A stretch of DNA of 64,000 bases from Fibrisoma limi BUZ 3 (GCF_000296815.2 NZ_CAIT01000010.1:496001-560000), one strand, 5' to 3'; shown: positions 17,059-26,251, counted from the first letter of the stretch. Translations and numbers: made by a program. Notes: generated by a model not told the origin, from the letters alone.

Positions 17059-18381
17059 TCAGATCAATTGCTCGATCTGTACCAGCTTCGGTTTTCGGGT
17101 TAGCAGGTGAATAATCGTCCAGGCCACCAGGTACGTACAACCGCAGAGAGTGAAGAGAATGTTGTAGCCACCCGCCAGATTGCCGGCGGCTTTGTACGTG
17201 TCGAGCAGACTGCCTACGAGCATCGGGAACAGAATGCCACCCACCGCTCCGGCCATCCCGGCGATTCCGGCGGCTGAACTGACCGCCTGTTTGGGGAACA
17301 GATCGGACGCCAGGGTGAAGACGTTGGTAGCCCATGCCTGATGGACTGCCACAGCCAGGCTGATCAGGCCAACGGCTACCCACACATCCGTAGCGAACTG
17401 CGCCAGAATGATCGATAACTCCAGTATGGCAAACGCAAACAGCACCGTCTTACGGGCTCGCAGCGTACCCCAGCCGCGTTTGATGAGCCGGGAGGACAGA
17501 TACCCGCCCCCAATGCTGCCGATGGTGGTGGCTGCGTAGATAATCATCAACTCCAAACTCGGCTTTTTAAGGTCCAGTTGAAACGTAGAGGAAAAATAGG
17601 AGGGCAGCCAGAACAGAAAGAACCAGTAAATGGGGTCGATCAGGCCTTTACCCGTAATGAGCGCCCAGGTCTGTGGCTGTTCAAAGAGCCTGACCCAGCG
17701 AATGGGCGTTTGTTGATTGGTTTCGGTTTCCTGCCCGCTGCGGATGTAGTCGTATTCTTCGGCCGACAGGCGTTTCTGGCGGGCCGGTACGTCGTAGAAA
17801 ATCAGCCAGAAGATCAGCCAGACGAACCCTAGTGCACCCGTGATCCAGAACACCTCCTGCCAGCCGTAGTTACTTAAAATCCAGGGCACGATCAGCAGGG
17901 CTGCCACTACGCCCAGGCTCGTTCCGGCGTTGAACAGCCCCGTTGCCAGGCCCCGTTCCTTTTGCGGAAACCACTCGGCCACGGCTTTTACGGCTGCGGG
18001 GTAGTTGCCGGCTTCTCCCAGACCGAGACCTACGCGGGCGACCCCGAACCCAAAGGCGCTCCGGGCCAGGGCGTGGAGCATACCGGCTATGCTCCACCAG
18101 ACGATCGTAACGGTGTAGCCGACTTTAGTGCCAACCCGGTCGATGAACCAGCCAAACGCCAGCAAACCGACCGCATAAGCCGCCGTGAAGGCAATCACAA
18201 TCCGGGCGTACTGGGTTTCCGTCCAGTTGAATTCCACTTCGAGCAGCGGTTTAAGCAAGCCAATGATCTGCCGGTCGAGGTAGTTAATGGACGTTGCCGC
18301 GAACAGCAGCACGACGATAAGCCATCGGTAATTTTTGCTGGTGGCGACGGTCGCCGATTCGGTTTTCTGGGGTGTTATCAT
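17059..18381 (-). CDS. MFS transporter for sugar acids (hexuronate/galactonate, ACS family)
   Basis: A 440-residue inner-membrane transporter with about 12 membrane segments, of the anion:cation symporter group (ExuT/DgoT-like). The family signature is clear near the N-terminus: INYLDRQIIGLLKP (about 33-46), then the loop motif GWFIDRVGTKVGY, GEAGNYPAAVKAVAEWFP (about 120-137) and ATGLFNAGTSLG. It starts 24 bp after eda, as the last gene of the run. The likely cargo is the keto-deoxy acid made in the periplasm by the Tat-exported dehydratases, or the sugar acid itself. The general call is firm, the substrate is inferred from context. Confidence 0.9.
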   Translation of the reverse strand: MITPQKTESATVATSKNYRWLIVVLLFAATSINYLDRQIIGLLKPLLEVEFNWTETQYARIVIAFTAAYAVGLLAFGWFIDRVGTKVGYTVTIVWWSIAGMLHALARSAFGFGVARVGLGLGEAGNYPAAVKAVAEWFPQKERGLATGLFNAGTSLGVVAALLIVPWILSNYGWQEVFWITGALGFVWLIFWLIFYDVPARQKRLSAEEYDYIRSGQETETNQQTPIRWVRLFEQPQTWALITGKGLIDPIYWFFLFWLPSYFSSTFQLDLKKPSLELMIIYAATTIGSIGGGYLSSRLIKRGWGTLRARKTVLFAFAILELSIILAQFATDVWVAVGLISLAVAVHQAWATNVFTLASDLFPKQAVSSAAGIAGMAGAVGGILFPMLVGSLLDTYKAAGNLAGGYNILFTLCGCTYLVAWTIIHLLTRKPKLVQIEQLI

Positions 18382-18405
18382 ACTGGTTTAGGAATAAGGG
18401 TAGGC

Positions 18406-19056
18406 TCAGGCTGTTTGGTATTGGTTGGGTAAGCGCTTCAAAAATTCCTGGAAGTGCAGTTTTAGGCCACTCCAGTTCCGGTTGTTGATCAGGGAGGCAT
18501 CGAACAGATGACTACCGACCCCGACGCCTGTTGCGCCAGCGTCGAAAAACTGCTGCAGGGTGTTCAGGCTGACACCCCCCGTAGGCAGCAGTTTGACGTG
18601 GGGCAGGGGCCCTTTCAGGTCTTTGATGTAAGCGGGGCCAAGCGATGTTGTGGGGAAAACTTTCACCATCGACGCGCCCAGTGCCCAGGCCCGGTAAATT
18701 TCGGTGGGCGTAAAGGCCCCTGGAAAAATGGGAACACCCCGTTCAACGCAGGTGCGGATAACCAGCTCATCGAGGATGGGGGTTACGATAAATTGAGCCC
18801 CCGCGTCCAGTGCCTGCTCCAGATCATCGAGGGTACAAACCGTACCGGCACCGATGTTCAGGCCGGTGGGGTAGTGTTGTCGGGCCTCTCGAATGCAGTC
18901 AACGGCTCCTGGCGTATTCATTGTGATCTCAATGGTGGTCAGGCCGGCTTCCTGGTATACCGGCAGGAGCTGCGTTATGACATCGGGGGGTAGGTTGCGA
19001 ACAATACCCACGATAGGAGCCTGGGCAAATAGCTCGTTCGAATAGTTGGTTGTCAT
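18406..19056 (-). CDS. eda: KDPG/KDPGal aldolase family (2-keto-3-deoxy-6-phosphoaldonate aldolase)
   Basis: Splits 2-keto-3-deoxy-6-phosphogluconate or the galacto isomer into pyruvate and glyceraldehyde 3-phosphate. The 216 residues form a TIM barrel with the family motifs: GIVRNLPP at about 17-24, TTIEITMNTPGA (about 38-49, with the catalytic Glu), NIGAGTVCTLDD (about 70-81), FIVTPILDE, PGAFTPTEIYRAWALGASMVKVFP (Schiff-base Lys in MVKVFP), and LLPTGGVSLNTLQQFFDAGATGVGVGSHL. Its ATG overlaps the dgoK stop (ATGA), so it is translated coupled to the kinase that makes its substrate, which points to KDPGal as one substrate. Confidence 0.93.
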   Translation of the reverse strand: MTTNYSNELFAQAPIVGIVRNLPPDVITQLLPVYQEAGLTTIEITMNTPGAVDCIREARQHYPTGLNIGAGTVCTLDDLEQALDAGAQFIVTPILDELVIRTCVERGVPIFPGAFTPTEIYRAWALGASMVKVFPTTSLGPAYIKDLKGPLPHVKLLPTGGVSLNTLQQFFDAGATGVGVGSHLFDASLINNRNWSGLKLHFQEFLKRLPNQYQTA

Positions 19057-20075
19057 CGGGTCGTTTCTTTTATGGCCTGGTTGCGAAACAGCATGACCTG
19101 GCCCATGCTGGCTGCCTGATCGATCAGGTCGGCGGGAATGGTCGTTGCGCGATCGACCAGGTTCAGTTCGCGGATGGCCAGTTCATAAAAACCGGTCAGT
19201 TTACTCCCGCTGCACACTACCAATGGCCAGCTTTTTTCGGTCATCAGTGGCAGGAGTTCCGTGCCGATCAATAAGCCACTCAGGTAGAATGCATTTTCGG
19301 CTTTGGTAAACGTGTCGAAAAGCTGATTGGTACGGATCGTAAACAGGCCGTTCAGAATACCCGACGATGTTGATTGCTGTATGCCCTGCCTGAAGGCCTG
19401 CACGTGTCTGGCGGAGAAATCCGTGAGCGCGCTCAGATCAACGGAGTCTTTCAGGATACTGTGGTGGGCCATCAGATCAAACAGTTCCCCTGTCATATAC
19501 GTATCGAAGTCGATCAACTGGCCATCCTGAACGTACATGTGCTTGGAGTGCGTACCGGGAAAAATGAAAATGGCCTCCTTTATTTTATCTCCGGACAAGT
19601 TGAGCAACGTAATCAGGCCAATGAGCTGCGTTTCTTCACCCCGCATGACGTCCTGTTCGCTCCTGACACCCGAGATCAGCATCAGTTCATGCGGGAAGTC
19701 CGGTTGTGGGTCAAAATGCCGGAGGCTGGACTGGCTGCCGTCGATAGCAAATGGCAGTACCGCATAGGGCACTTCTTCCATACCGATGGAGGAGGAAGCC
19801 ATGCCCGAAACTGCAACCGGAATATTCGTCAGATTTAGCGATAACTGTCGGCCCAGGGCATTGATCTGCTTTTTCAACTGTTGCCGAAAAAAGTCATCTT
19901 TCGTAACACCGGCTAATGCACCGGTTTTGCGCCAGGCATCAAACGTACCGGCAATGCCCTCCCGGGAAATCAACTCGCCGATACGTTGGTGATCGTATAA
20001 GTCCGTTAGCTGCAGGCGGAAAAACGACGTCCCCCAGTCACAGCACAATAAATACTTCGTCGTCAGACCGCTCAT
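19053..20075 (-). CDS. dgoK: 2-dehydro-3-deoxygalactonokinase
   Basis: Phosphorylates 2-keto-3-deoxygalactonate at C6 with ATP, just before the aldolase step of the De Ley-Doudoroff pathway. The 340-residue protein starts with the family nucleotide fold LLCDWGTSFFRLQL (about 10-23) and contains PVAVSGMASSSIG near 86-98, FIFPGTHSKHMYVQDG (about 170-185) with the conserved TGTHSK-like stretch, and MTGELFDLMAHHSIL. The size is slightly above the E. coli enzyme. It is cytoplasmic. It follows the PQQ dehydrogenase by 45 bases and overlaps eda by 4. Confidence 0.93.
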   Translation of the reverse strand: MSGLTTKYLLCCDWGTSFFRLQLTDLYDHQRIGELISREGIAGTFDAWRKTGALAGVTKDDFFRQQLKKQINALGRQLSLNLTNIPVAVSGMASSSIGMEEVPYAVLPFAIDGSQSSLRHFDPQPDFPHELMLISGVRSEQDVMRGEETQLIGLITLLNLSGDKIKEAIFIFPGTHSKHMYVQDGQLIDFDTYMTGELFDLMAHHSILKDSVDLSALTDFSARHVQAFRQGIQQSTSSGILNGLFTIRTNQLFDTFTKAENAFYLSGLLIGTELLPLMTEKSWPLVVCSGSKLTGFYELAIRELNLVDRATTIPADLIDQAASMGQVMLFRNQAIKETTR

Positions 20076-20120
20076 GGATAGTATAGGTAAAAACCCGATT
20101 CATTAATTGGTGGCGGTACG

Positions 20121-22340
20121 TTAAGGCAAAGCAAAGGCAACGTAGGAACCGCCCGGCTTTAACCCGTAACGGGTGCCACCGGCGGCAATGGCAACGTACT
20201 GCCTGCCGTTCACGCTATACGTTATGGGGGTGGCAAAGCCGCCGGCGGGCAGCCTGTATTCCCACACTACGTTTCCGGTCTTTTTGTCGAACGCACGCAG
20301 TTTCTCATCGTACGTAGCGGCAATGAACACCAGGCCACCTGCCGTCACGAGTGGGCCACCGTGGTTTTCGGTGCCCGTCTGCTTGAGCCCTTTCCTGACA
20401 AGCTCCGGATATTCGCCGAGCGGCACCTGCCAGACGTACTCGCCCGTGTTGAGATCAATGGCGTTCAGCGTACCCCAGGGCGGCTTAATGGCCGGGTAGT
20501 TGTCCTGATCCCGAAACTGGGTGTTGCCGTTGTTCAGATACGGTGACTGGTACGGAAAGTCATTGCCCTGGGCTCGGGGCGCTGCCACGACGGATGAATG
20601 AATATCAGATGAAGCCGAAAGGGCTGCGTTGGGTTTCGCGGTCGGGTTCAGCAGAAAGTCCACGATCGCTTCGCGGTCTTGCTGGGCAATGTGCTGAAAC
20701 GAGGGCATTCGACCGCGTCCGGTGGTCAGCAGGGCGTGAATCTGCTTTTTATCAAGTCGCTTTCCTACGTTGGTCAGGTCGGGATACGCCTGCTGGCTTT
20801 TGGCAAGGGCCTTGTCCTGACCTGGAACGGCGTGACAAACGCCACAATTGGTATTGAACAGACTAGCCCCCCGTGTCAGCGCTACCCCTTCCGACTGCTG
20901 CGTATTGCGCATCTTCAGCCACCAGAGCATGTTGTTGCTGTTCACGTAGAAAATTCCGTTCGGGTCGGCGGCCGTACCGCCCCATTCAGCGCCCCCGCCC
21001 ATTCCGAAAACGAGTGATCCTTCTTCACTGGGGGGGAGGTATTTGTTGCCCTGCCGACTGTTTCGGAAACGCTCCAGTACGTAGGCCCGGGCTTCCGGTG
21101 TACGGTCGGTGATGGTTGCTTCGGTAAGTTCCTGCATACAGAACGGTGCGGGCTTGGTCGGTACGGGCTGCGTTGGCCACGGTTGTTCGCCCGGTAGGGC
21201 CGGGTAGTTGGGTACGGCCACTTCATTGACCGGAAACAAAGGCTTGCCCGTATCCCGGTCAAAAACGAACACGTAGCCATCCTTGGTAGCCTGCGCCACC
21301 GCTTCGACCCGACGGCCTTCGTACATCACTGTGATGAGGTTCGGCGGGCAGGGCAGATCACGGTCCCAGAGGTCGTGGTGAACCGTCTGGAAATGCCAGA
21401 TGCGCTTGCCGGTGCTGGCATCAAGGGCCAGTACGCAGTTTGCAAAGAGATTCTGACCGGCGCGGGCACCGCCGTAGAAATCAACCGATGGCGAACCGGT
21501 TCCGGCGTAGACGATGCCCCTCTTTTCGTCGACGACCATGCCCGCCCAGCAGTTGGCCCCGCCGAGTTTCCGGTACGAATCGGTCATCCAGGTTTCATAG
21601 CCGTACTCGCCCGGCAGCGGAATCGTGTGGAATACCCACGCCAGTTTACCCGTCCGGACGTTGAACGCCCGGATGTGGCCCGGTGGCGCATCGCCCCCTT
21701 CCGACACGCTCGACCCGACAATGATCAGATCGCGGTAGATAACCCCAGGGGTCGTATTGCGAATCGAGAGGCTGGCTGTTTCATGACCAAGCGTTTGGGC
21801 ATCGCCCAGCCCTTCGTGCAGATCGACAATGCCGTGGGTGCCGAAGCTTTCGATCAGCGCACCGGTTTTCGCGTTAATCGCGTACAGCGTTGGTCCCGAC
21901 GAGTAAAGAATCCGCCGGTCGTCGCCGTCGGCCCAGTACGTTACGCCCCGCAACGGATGAAAGCGGGGTTTCTTGTTCGGGTCGGCGTAGGGGTCGAATC
22001 GCCATATTTCCTTGCCCGTTGCGGCATCAATGGCGAAGAGCTTATGCCTGGGTGTGGTGCCGTACAGGACGCCGTCGACCACAATGGGTTGGCACTGAAT
22101 GTCCATTCCCCGATCGTCGGCGGACAGGTTTTTGTTTTCGCCCGTGTCGAACGTCCAGGCGGGTTGCAGCCGGGATACGTTTTCTAAATTGATCTGCGAT
22201 AGGGGGGAGTAGCGGGTACCGGCCGGATTCCCGCCGTAGGTCGGCCAGTCGGTATCGGCGGTGCTGGTTTTCTCCCAATCAGGGGTGGTGCCGGACAGCA
22301 GCCAGCTACAGAATAGCACAAGTACAGTCAGGACTCTCAT
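20121..22340 (-). CDS. PQQ-dependent aldose dehydrogenase with an internal cytochrome c domain
   Basis: A 739-residue periplasmic quinoprotein with a Sec signal (about 1-16). It oxidises sugars to lactones and passes the electrons on. The eight-bladed propeller starts at DWPTYGGNPAGTRYSPLSQIN (about 31-51), with further blade motifs LFAIDAATGKEIWRFD and VLALDASTGKRIWHFQ. HHDLWDRDLP (about 321-330) is typical of the glucose-dehydrogenase type. A class I cytochrome c is inserted at about 485-565: CGVCH at 499-503 and an axial Met at 545 (GRGRMPSF). The propeller then closes (ENHGGPLVTAGGLVFIAAT). It overlaps the epimerase-like gene upstream by 4 bases. In this cluster galactose or a relative is a reasonable substrate. 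Confidence 0.92.
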   Translation of the reverse strand: MRVLTVLVLFCSWLLSGTTPDWEKTSTADTDWPTYGGNPAGTRYSPLSQINLENVSRLQPAWTFDTGENKNLSADDRGMDIQCQPIVVDGVLYGTTPRHKLFAIDAATGKEIWRFDPYADPNKKPRFHPLRGVTYWADGDDRRILYSSGPTLYAINAKTGALIESFGTHGIVDLHEGLGDAQTLGHETASLSIRNTTPGVIYRDLIIVGSSVSEGGDAPPGHIRAFNVRTGKLAWVFHTIPLPGEYGYETWMTDSYRKLGGANCWAGMVVDEKRGIVYAGTGSPSVDFYGGARAGQNLFANCVLALDASTGKRIWHFQTVHHDLWDRDLPCPPNLITVMYEGRRVEAVAQATKDGYVFVFDRDTGKPLFPVNEVAVPNYPALPGEQPWPTQPVPTKPAPFCMQELTEATITDRTPEARAYVLERFRNSRQGNKYLPPSEEGSLVFGMGGGAEWGGTAADPNGIFYVNSNNMLWWLKMRNTQQSEGVALTRGASLFNTNCGVCHAVPGQDKALAKSQQAYPDLTNVGKRLDKKQIHALLTTGRGRMPSFQHIAQQDREAIVDFLLNPTAKPNAALSASSDIHSSVVAAPRAQGNDFPYQSPYLNNGNTQFRDQDNYPAIKPPWGTLNAIDLNTGEYVWQVPLGEYPELVRKGLKQTGTENHGGPLVTAGGLVFIAATYDEKLRAFDKKTGNVVWEYRLPAGGFATPITYSVNGRQYVAIAAGGTRYGLKPGGSYVAFALP

Positions 22341-23314
22341 GGGGTGGGGTTCTCGTAAAATGCATACGTAATGGTCCAGGTAGCTTCCTGACCGGGCGCA
22401 GCCTGCAACCGGATATACGGCTCCGGGCAGGAGGTTGTGGCGCAGGCCCAGAACACGAGTTTTTCAAGCGGCTGATCGCTCGTGGCCCGAACCCCGGCTC
22501 CCGTCTTCAGGTTCTCGATGCGGATATCGTAATCGGCAGCCGTTGGTCCGAATCCCTGTAGTCCAGCGCTGTACACGTATTCTTTCCTGGCCAGGTCGCG
22601 GGTGTACGTCAGGCGGTTGCCCTGCGGCAAAATTGTCGTACCGAAGCCCCGGCCCTCAGCGCTCACCTTGAACGGAAACCGGATCACGATCTGCGGACCC
22701 GTTGGCTGTTTGTCAATCACAAAAAAGTTATGGTTGTACACGCTGGTTTCGATGGGTTTCTGGCCCGTGTTCTTCAGCCGATGTTCCAGCACCAGTTCGG
22801 GCTTGTCTTTACTCAGCCGAACCGTTTTGGTGTAGTGGTAGCCATACCCAGTCGAAGCGGTCAGGTCGTGGGTGAATTCAACCCGGTCTTTGCGGGTTTT
22901 TACCGTCCTTTTCCCGTAATCAATAACGTTGTACACGTTCGAAAACCCGTATGGTTTATCATCAGGTCGGCGCAGAACGCCTACACCAATCTTCACGAAC
23001 GCATCGCCTGGTTTGGCATCCGCAAAGCCCAGTGGGGTAAATTCTTCCACCGGGCCGTTGATGGCATCATGGAGGGTCGGATCGTACGTATCGAACCACT
23101 GATCTACGTAGCTGTGGCCTTTGTAATCAAGGCTTTTGAAGGCTCCCGACCAGTCGAAGCGGGTGCCCCGGTAGTAGCCCTGCTGCTCATCGGGCAGGTA
23201 GAGCGAGGCCGTAAGCACACCATTGGCGATACGTGCCTGCGGAGGGTCCGCTGCGGGTTGAATACTACCGCCTATACCCAGCGATATGGCCACAGAAAAG
23301 AGTAGTTGTTTCAC
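22337..23314 (-). CDS. Exported aldose 1-epimerase-like protein
   Basis: A 325-residue protein with a Sec signal (about 1-22). It seems to be a beta-sandwich of the galactose-mutarotase superfamily: YRGTRFDWSGAFKSLDYKGH near 49-68, GPVEEFTPLGFADAKPGDAFVKIGVGVL (about 90-118), LVLEHRLKNTGQKPIETSVYNHNFFVID (about 183-212), and YIRLQAAPGQEATWTITYAF at the end. Whether it catalyses anomer conversion is not shown; the normal mutarotase catalytic His is only suggested by NHNFF. It is the gene before the PQQ dehydrogenase (4-base overlap). Aldose dehydrogenases use beta anomers, so a periplasmic mutarotase beside one makes sense. Confidence 0.72.
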   Translation of the reverse strand: MKQLLFSVAISLGIGGSIQPAADPPQARIANGVLTASLYLPDEQQGYYRGTRFDWSGAFKSLDYKGHSYVDQWFDTYDPTLHDAINGPVEEFTPLGFADAKPGDAFVKIGVGVLRRPDDKPYGFSNVYNVIDYGKRTVKTRKDRVEFTHDLTASTGYGYHYTKTVRLSKDKPELVLEHRLKNTGQKPIETSVYNHNFFVIDKQPTGPQIVIRFPFKVSAEGRGFGTTILPQGNRLTYTRDLARKEYVYSAGLQGFGPTAADYDIRIENLKTGAGVRATSDQPLEKLVFWACATTSCPEPYIRLQAAPGQEATWTITYAFYENPTP

Positions 23315-23344
23315 AGCAAGCGCGTTTAAGACGTAATCGACAAA

Positions 23345-24589
23345 TTACCAGTCAACGACAGAGCCATCGAGGGCGTTATACGTTTCGGGGTTTTTCCAGT
23401 CGTGACCAACCTTATCCTTCATCTGGTTTTCGTCCAATTCGATACCCAGGCCCGGCCCCTGCGGAATCATGACTGTACCATCTTTTTGCAGCTTGAACGG
23501 ATTTTTCAGGTAGCCTTCGCCCAGCGTCACCTGTTCCTGTACCAGAAAATTAGGTACACTGGCGGCCAGGTGCAACCCCACAGCCAGCGAAATAGGCCCC
23601 ATCGGATTGTGGGGGGCTATGGGGGCGTAGTAAGCTTCGGCCATACCGGCAATGATCCGGCCCTCAGTAAGGCCACCCGCGTGGCACAGGTCCGGCTGAA
23701 CGATGCTGGCGGCTCCTTTTTCCAGGATCTCGCGGAAGCCCCATTTCGTAAAAATCCGCTCGCCCGTTGCAATAGGGATGTGCGTGCCACGAGCAATGTC
23801 GACCATCGTATCGACGTTCTGCGCCTGACAGGGCTCCTCGACAAACATCGGCTGAAACGGCTCCAGTTGCTTGATCAGCACCTTGGCGGTCTGGGGCGAT
23901 ATGGCTCCGTGGAAATCGATGGCGATGTCCATATCCGGGCCGCCTGCTTCGCGTAATGAGGCAAAATTGTCGGCAGCGTACTGGATAAAGCGGGGGTTCT
24001 CGACAATGTTGGCCGGGTTCTTTTTGGCCACGCCGGTCTTGATAACCGTGTAGCCCTCGGCTTTACGTTTCTTCATGTCGTCGGCGTTGCTGGCCCGGCC
24101 GTAAATCCGAACCCGGTCGCGGGTGGGGCCACCGAACAGTTCATACACCGGCACGTTCAGAAGTTTGCCTTTGATGTCCCATAGCGCGTGATCGATGCCG
24201 CTCAGGGCACTCGTCAGGATGGGGCCACCGCGGTAAAACGCATGGCGATAAATGGCCTGCCAGTGGTGGACGACCTGCCGGGGGTCTTTACCAATCAGAT
24301 ACGGCTCAATCTCTTTGATCGCCGTCTGAATCGTTTGGGCGCGGCCTTCGAGCAGGGGCTCACCCAGCCCGACAAGCCCGACGTCGGTATGAATTTTCAG
24401 AAAGATCCAGCGTGGCTTGACCAGGAAGGTTTCCAGTTTGGTGATTTTCACCTTGCCGTAGTCCCGGAAGGGCTCAGGCTTTTGGGCGTACGATGATTCG
24501 GGTAGCAGCAGGCCTGTACCGGCCAACCCCAGCACAGACTGGATGGCGGAGCGACGGGATACGCCGGATTTCTTACTAAACGATTTCAT
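23345..24589 (-). CDS. dgoD: D-galactonate dehydratase, Tat-exported form
   Basis: An enolase-superfamily enzyme that turns D-galactonate into 2-keto-3-deoxygalactonate. It follows the E. coli DgoD sequence closely: PRWIFLKIHTDVGLVGLGEPLLEGRA, FYRGGPILTSALSGIDHALWDIKGK, metal ligand Asp and catalytic His in DFHG, the Glu of VEEP and of TGER, APHNPMGPISLA with the base His, and VQEQ. The difference is an N-terminal twin-arginine signal (MKSFSKKSGVSRRSAIQSVL, then hydrophobic), absent from the classic cytoplasmic enzyme. The frame is open to 24655, but ATG 24589 fits a Tat signal better and the extra 22 codons overlap no ribosome-site logic. About 414 residues from this start. Confidence 0.9.
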   Translation of the reverse strand: MKSFSKKSGVSRRSAIQSVLGLAGTGLLLPESSYAQKPEPFRDYGKVKITKLETFLVKPRWIFLKIHTDVGLVGLGEPLLEGRAQTIQTAIKEIEPYLIGKDPRQVVHHWQAIYRHAFYRGGPILTSALSGIDHALWDIKGKLLNVPVYELFGGPTRDRVRIYGRASNADDMKKRKAEGYTVIKTGVAKKNPANIVENPRFIQYAADNFASLREAGGPDMDIAIDFHGAISPQTAKVLIKQLEPFQPMFVEEPCQAQNVDTMVDIARGTHIPIATGERIFTKWGFREILEKGAASIVQPDLCHAGGLTEGRIIAGMAEAYYAPIAPHNPMGPISLAVGLHLAASVPNFLVQEQVTLGEGYLKNPFKLQKDGTVMIPQGPGLGIELDENQMKDKVGHDWKNPETYNALDGSVVDW

Positions 24590-24624
24590 GGAAAGGGTAC
24601 GGTTTAGGAATAGTTTACTATAAG

Positions 24625-24680
24625 GTTTGCCGCGTAGCGACGTGACCAGAGACATTAGTCGGGCCGCTACGCGGCAAAAC
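24625..24680 (-). repeat. Hairpin between the manD-like gene and dgoD
   Basis: GCCGCGTAGCG (24629-24639) pairs perfectly with CGCTACGCGGC (24665-24675), extended by T and A runs on the outside (24625-24680). It starts 6 bases after the upstream stop codon at 24687. No strong T-run follows, so partial termination or mRNA protection is more likely than full termination. Confidence 0.65.
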
Positions 24681-24686
24681 GATGCC

Positions 24687-26042
24687 TTAGGGCCGGATTA
24701 TGGTACCATCTACTTTACGTACCTGCCAGTTCGACTTGGTGCCAATGGGGTATTTAGCCGCTTCTTTTTCGTTGATATCGACGCCCAGCCCCGGTACTTC
24801 GTTGACCGACATATACCCTTTGTTCATGGTTGGGCAACCGCTGAACACCTCTTTCATTTTGTCAGAGAAACTCACCGCTTCCTGGATGCCGAAGTTCCAG
24901 ACGGCCAGGTCGATGTGGGCGTGGGCCGCGTGACCAACCGGCGATACGTCGCCCGGGCCATGCCAGGCCGTCCGCACGTTGAACCACTCACCCAGCCGCG
25001 CCACCTTCATGGCCGGTGTGATGCCGCCGATCTGCGACACGTGAATCCGGATGTAGTCGAACCACTGGTTCACCATCGGCTCTTTGAATTCGTTGATGTT
25101 GTTAAAGAGTTCACCCATGGCAATGGGTACGGAGGTCGTCTGACGCAGTTGGGCAAACCACTTCATGTTCTCGGGCGAGAACGGGTCCTCGATGAAGAAA
25201 GGCTGGTACTCCTCTAGCTGCCGGATCATGTTGATGGCGTCCATCGGCTGAACCCGTTCGTGAATATCGTGCAGGAGTTCCACCTCTTCGCCACATCGCT
25301 TGCGGACTACGTCGAACATCTTGGGTACGGCTTTGAGATAGGCCCGTTCGTTCATGAAGCTGTCGCTTTCGCCCCCGAAGCCAGCCGCTTTGTAGTCCGG
25401 TTGCTGGTTAAGACTGCCCACACCGCCGTAGCCGCCCTGCTGAATCCGGACGTATTTGAAACCGCGATCCATGATGCTCTGGGCGCTGTCGGCTACCTCC
25501 TCGGGCGTACGGCCGCTGGCGTGCGTATAGCATGGAATGGCAAAGCGTACCTTGCCGCCCAGCAGCTTGTACACCGGCATACCGGCCCGCTTCCCTTTAA
25601 TGTCCCAGAGGGCCTGATCCAGACCGCTCAGGGCGTTGTTCAGCACGGGGCCGTTGCGCCAGTAGGAGCTAACATACGCAGCCTGCCACATATCCTCGAT
25701 GTTATCGACATCCTTACCCATGCAGAAGTCGTTGAGGTAGCTGTTGATGGCGGCTACCACGGCCACCGCCCGTTGCGTGAACGTAGCGCAGCCTAATCCG
25801 TATAGACCCGGTTCGGAGGTTTCAACTTTTACGACAATCAGGTTGGAGCCCTGAGGGGCCGTGGCAATGGCTTTGACGCCAGTAATCTTAACTGGCGCTG
25901 TTCCTTTGGCATAATTGGGCGTTTCGCGCTGGTCGCGGGCTTCCGCCGACGAAACTCCGCCGAAGAGCCCAAGTAAACTGGCCGAAGAGCCAAATCCAAG
26001 CATTTTTAACGTATCGCGACGGCTTTGTTCGTTTGGATTCAT
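24687..26042 (-). CDS. ManD/RspA-type sugar-acid dehydratase, Tat-exported
   Basis: An enolase-superfamily enzyme of the D-mannonate dehydratase/RspA group; 451 residues. The N-terminal Tat signal is MNPNEQSRRDTLKMLGFG with a hydrophobic core and SSAEA end. The catalytic half has LDQALWDIKGKRAGMPVYKLLGG, CYTHASG, metal-binding LHDIHE, FFIEDPFSPEN, IAMGELFNN, and the subgroup signatures TAWHGPGDVSP and WNFGIQEA. The family includes D-mannonate and D-gluconate dehydratases and others with very low activity; which acid is used here is not determinable. It follows susD after a gap that holds a branched inverted-repeat structure. Tat export of this family is unusual. Confidence 0.87.
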   Translation of the reverse strand: MNPNEQSRRDTLKMLGFGSSASLLGLFGGVSSAEARDQRETPNYAKGTAPVKITGVKAIATAPQGSNLIVVKVETSEPGLYGLGCATFTQRAVAVVAAINSYLNDFCMGKDVDNIEDMWQAAYVSSYWRNGPVLNNALSGLDQALWDIKGKRAGMPVYKLLGGKVRFAIPCYTHASGRTPEEVADSAQSIMDRGFKYVRIQQGGYGGVGSLNQQPDYKAAGFGGESDSFMNERAYLKAVPKMFDVVRKRCGEEVELLHDIHERVQPMDAINMIRQLEEYQPFFIEDPFSPENMKWFAQLRQTTSVPIAMGELFNNINEFKEPMVNQWFDYIRIHVSQIGGITPAMKVARLGEWFNVRTAWHGPGDVSPVGHAAHAHIDLAVWNFGIQEAVSFSDKMKEVFSGCPTMNKGYMSVNEVPGLGVDINEKEAAKYPIGTKSNWQVRKVDGTIIRP

Positions 26043-26137
26043 GAGTGAATTCTATGCGTTTAAAAGGTAAGAGTTTGCGGTTGTACTGATGACTAGTTTT
26101 TATTCCATCGACCTTAGGCACCGTGTTGTCGGAATAC

Positions 26138-26251
26138 CGTACGTGTTATCGGGTTCTTAACCCGACAAGTGCGGTTGCTCACAACCGTCTGTCTTCGGTA
26201 GGTTCTGGGGAACCTACCGAAGACAGGTTTGAGAACCTGACAGCACGTACG
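26138..26251. repeat. Branched inverted-repeat element (outer stem with four inner hairpins)
   Basis: An 8-bp outer stem, CGTACGTG (26138-26145) with CACGTACG (26244-26251), encloses four hairpins in a row: 26149-26155 with 26159-26165 (7 bp, 3-base loop); 26172-26177 with 26182-26187 (6 bp); 26189-26205 with 26210-26226 (17 bp, perfect); 26224-26229 with 26234-26239 (6 bp, sharing 3 bases with the third). Each arm contains GGTT paired with AACC. It lies between the susD stop (26286) and the next start (26042). It fits no tRNA. It could be an intergenic RNA element or a palindromic DNA repeat. Confidence 0.7.

Noticed and set aside
26138-26251. A tRNA or tmRNA from the cloverleaf-like folding
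   Set aside because: Stem lengths and loops do not match; there is no anticodon arm, T-loop sequence or CCA end.
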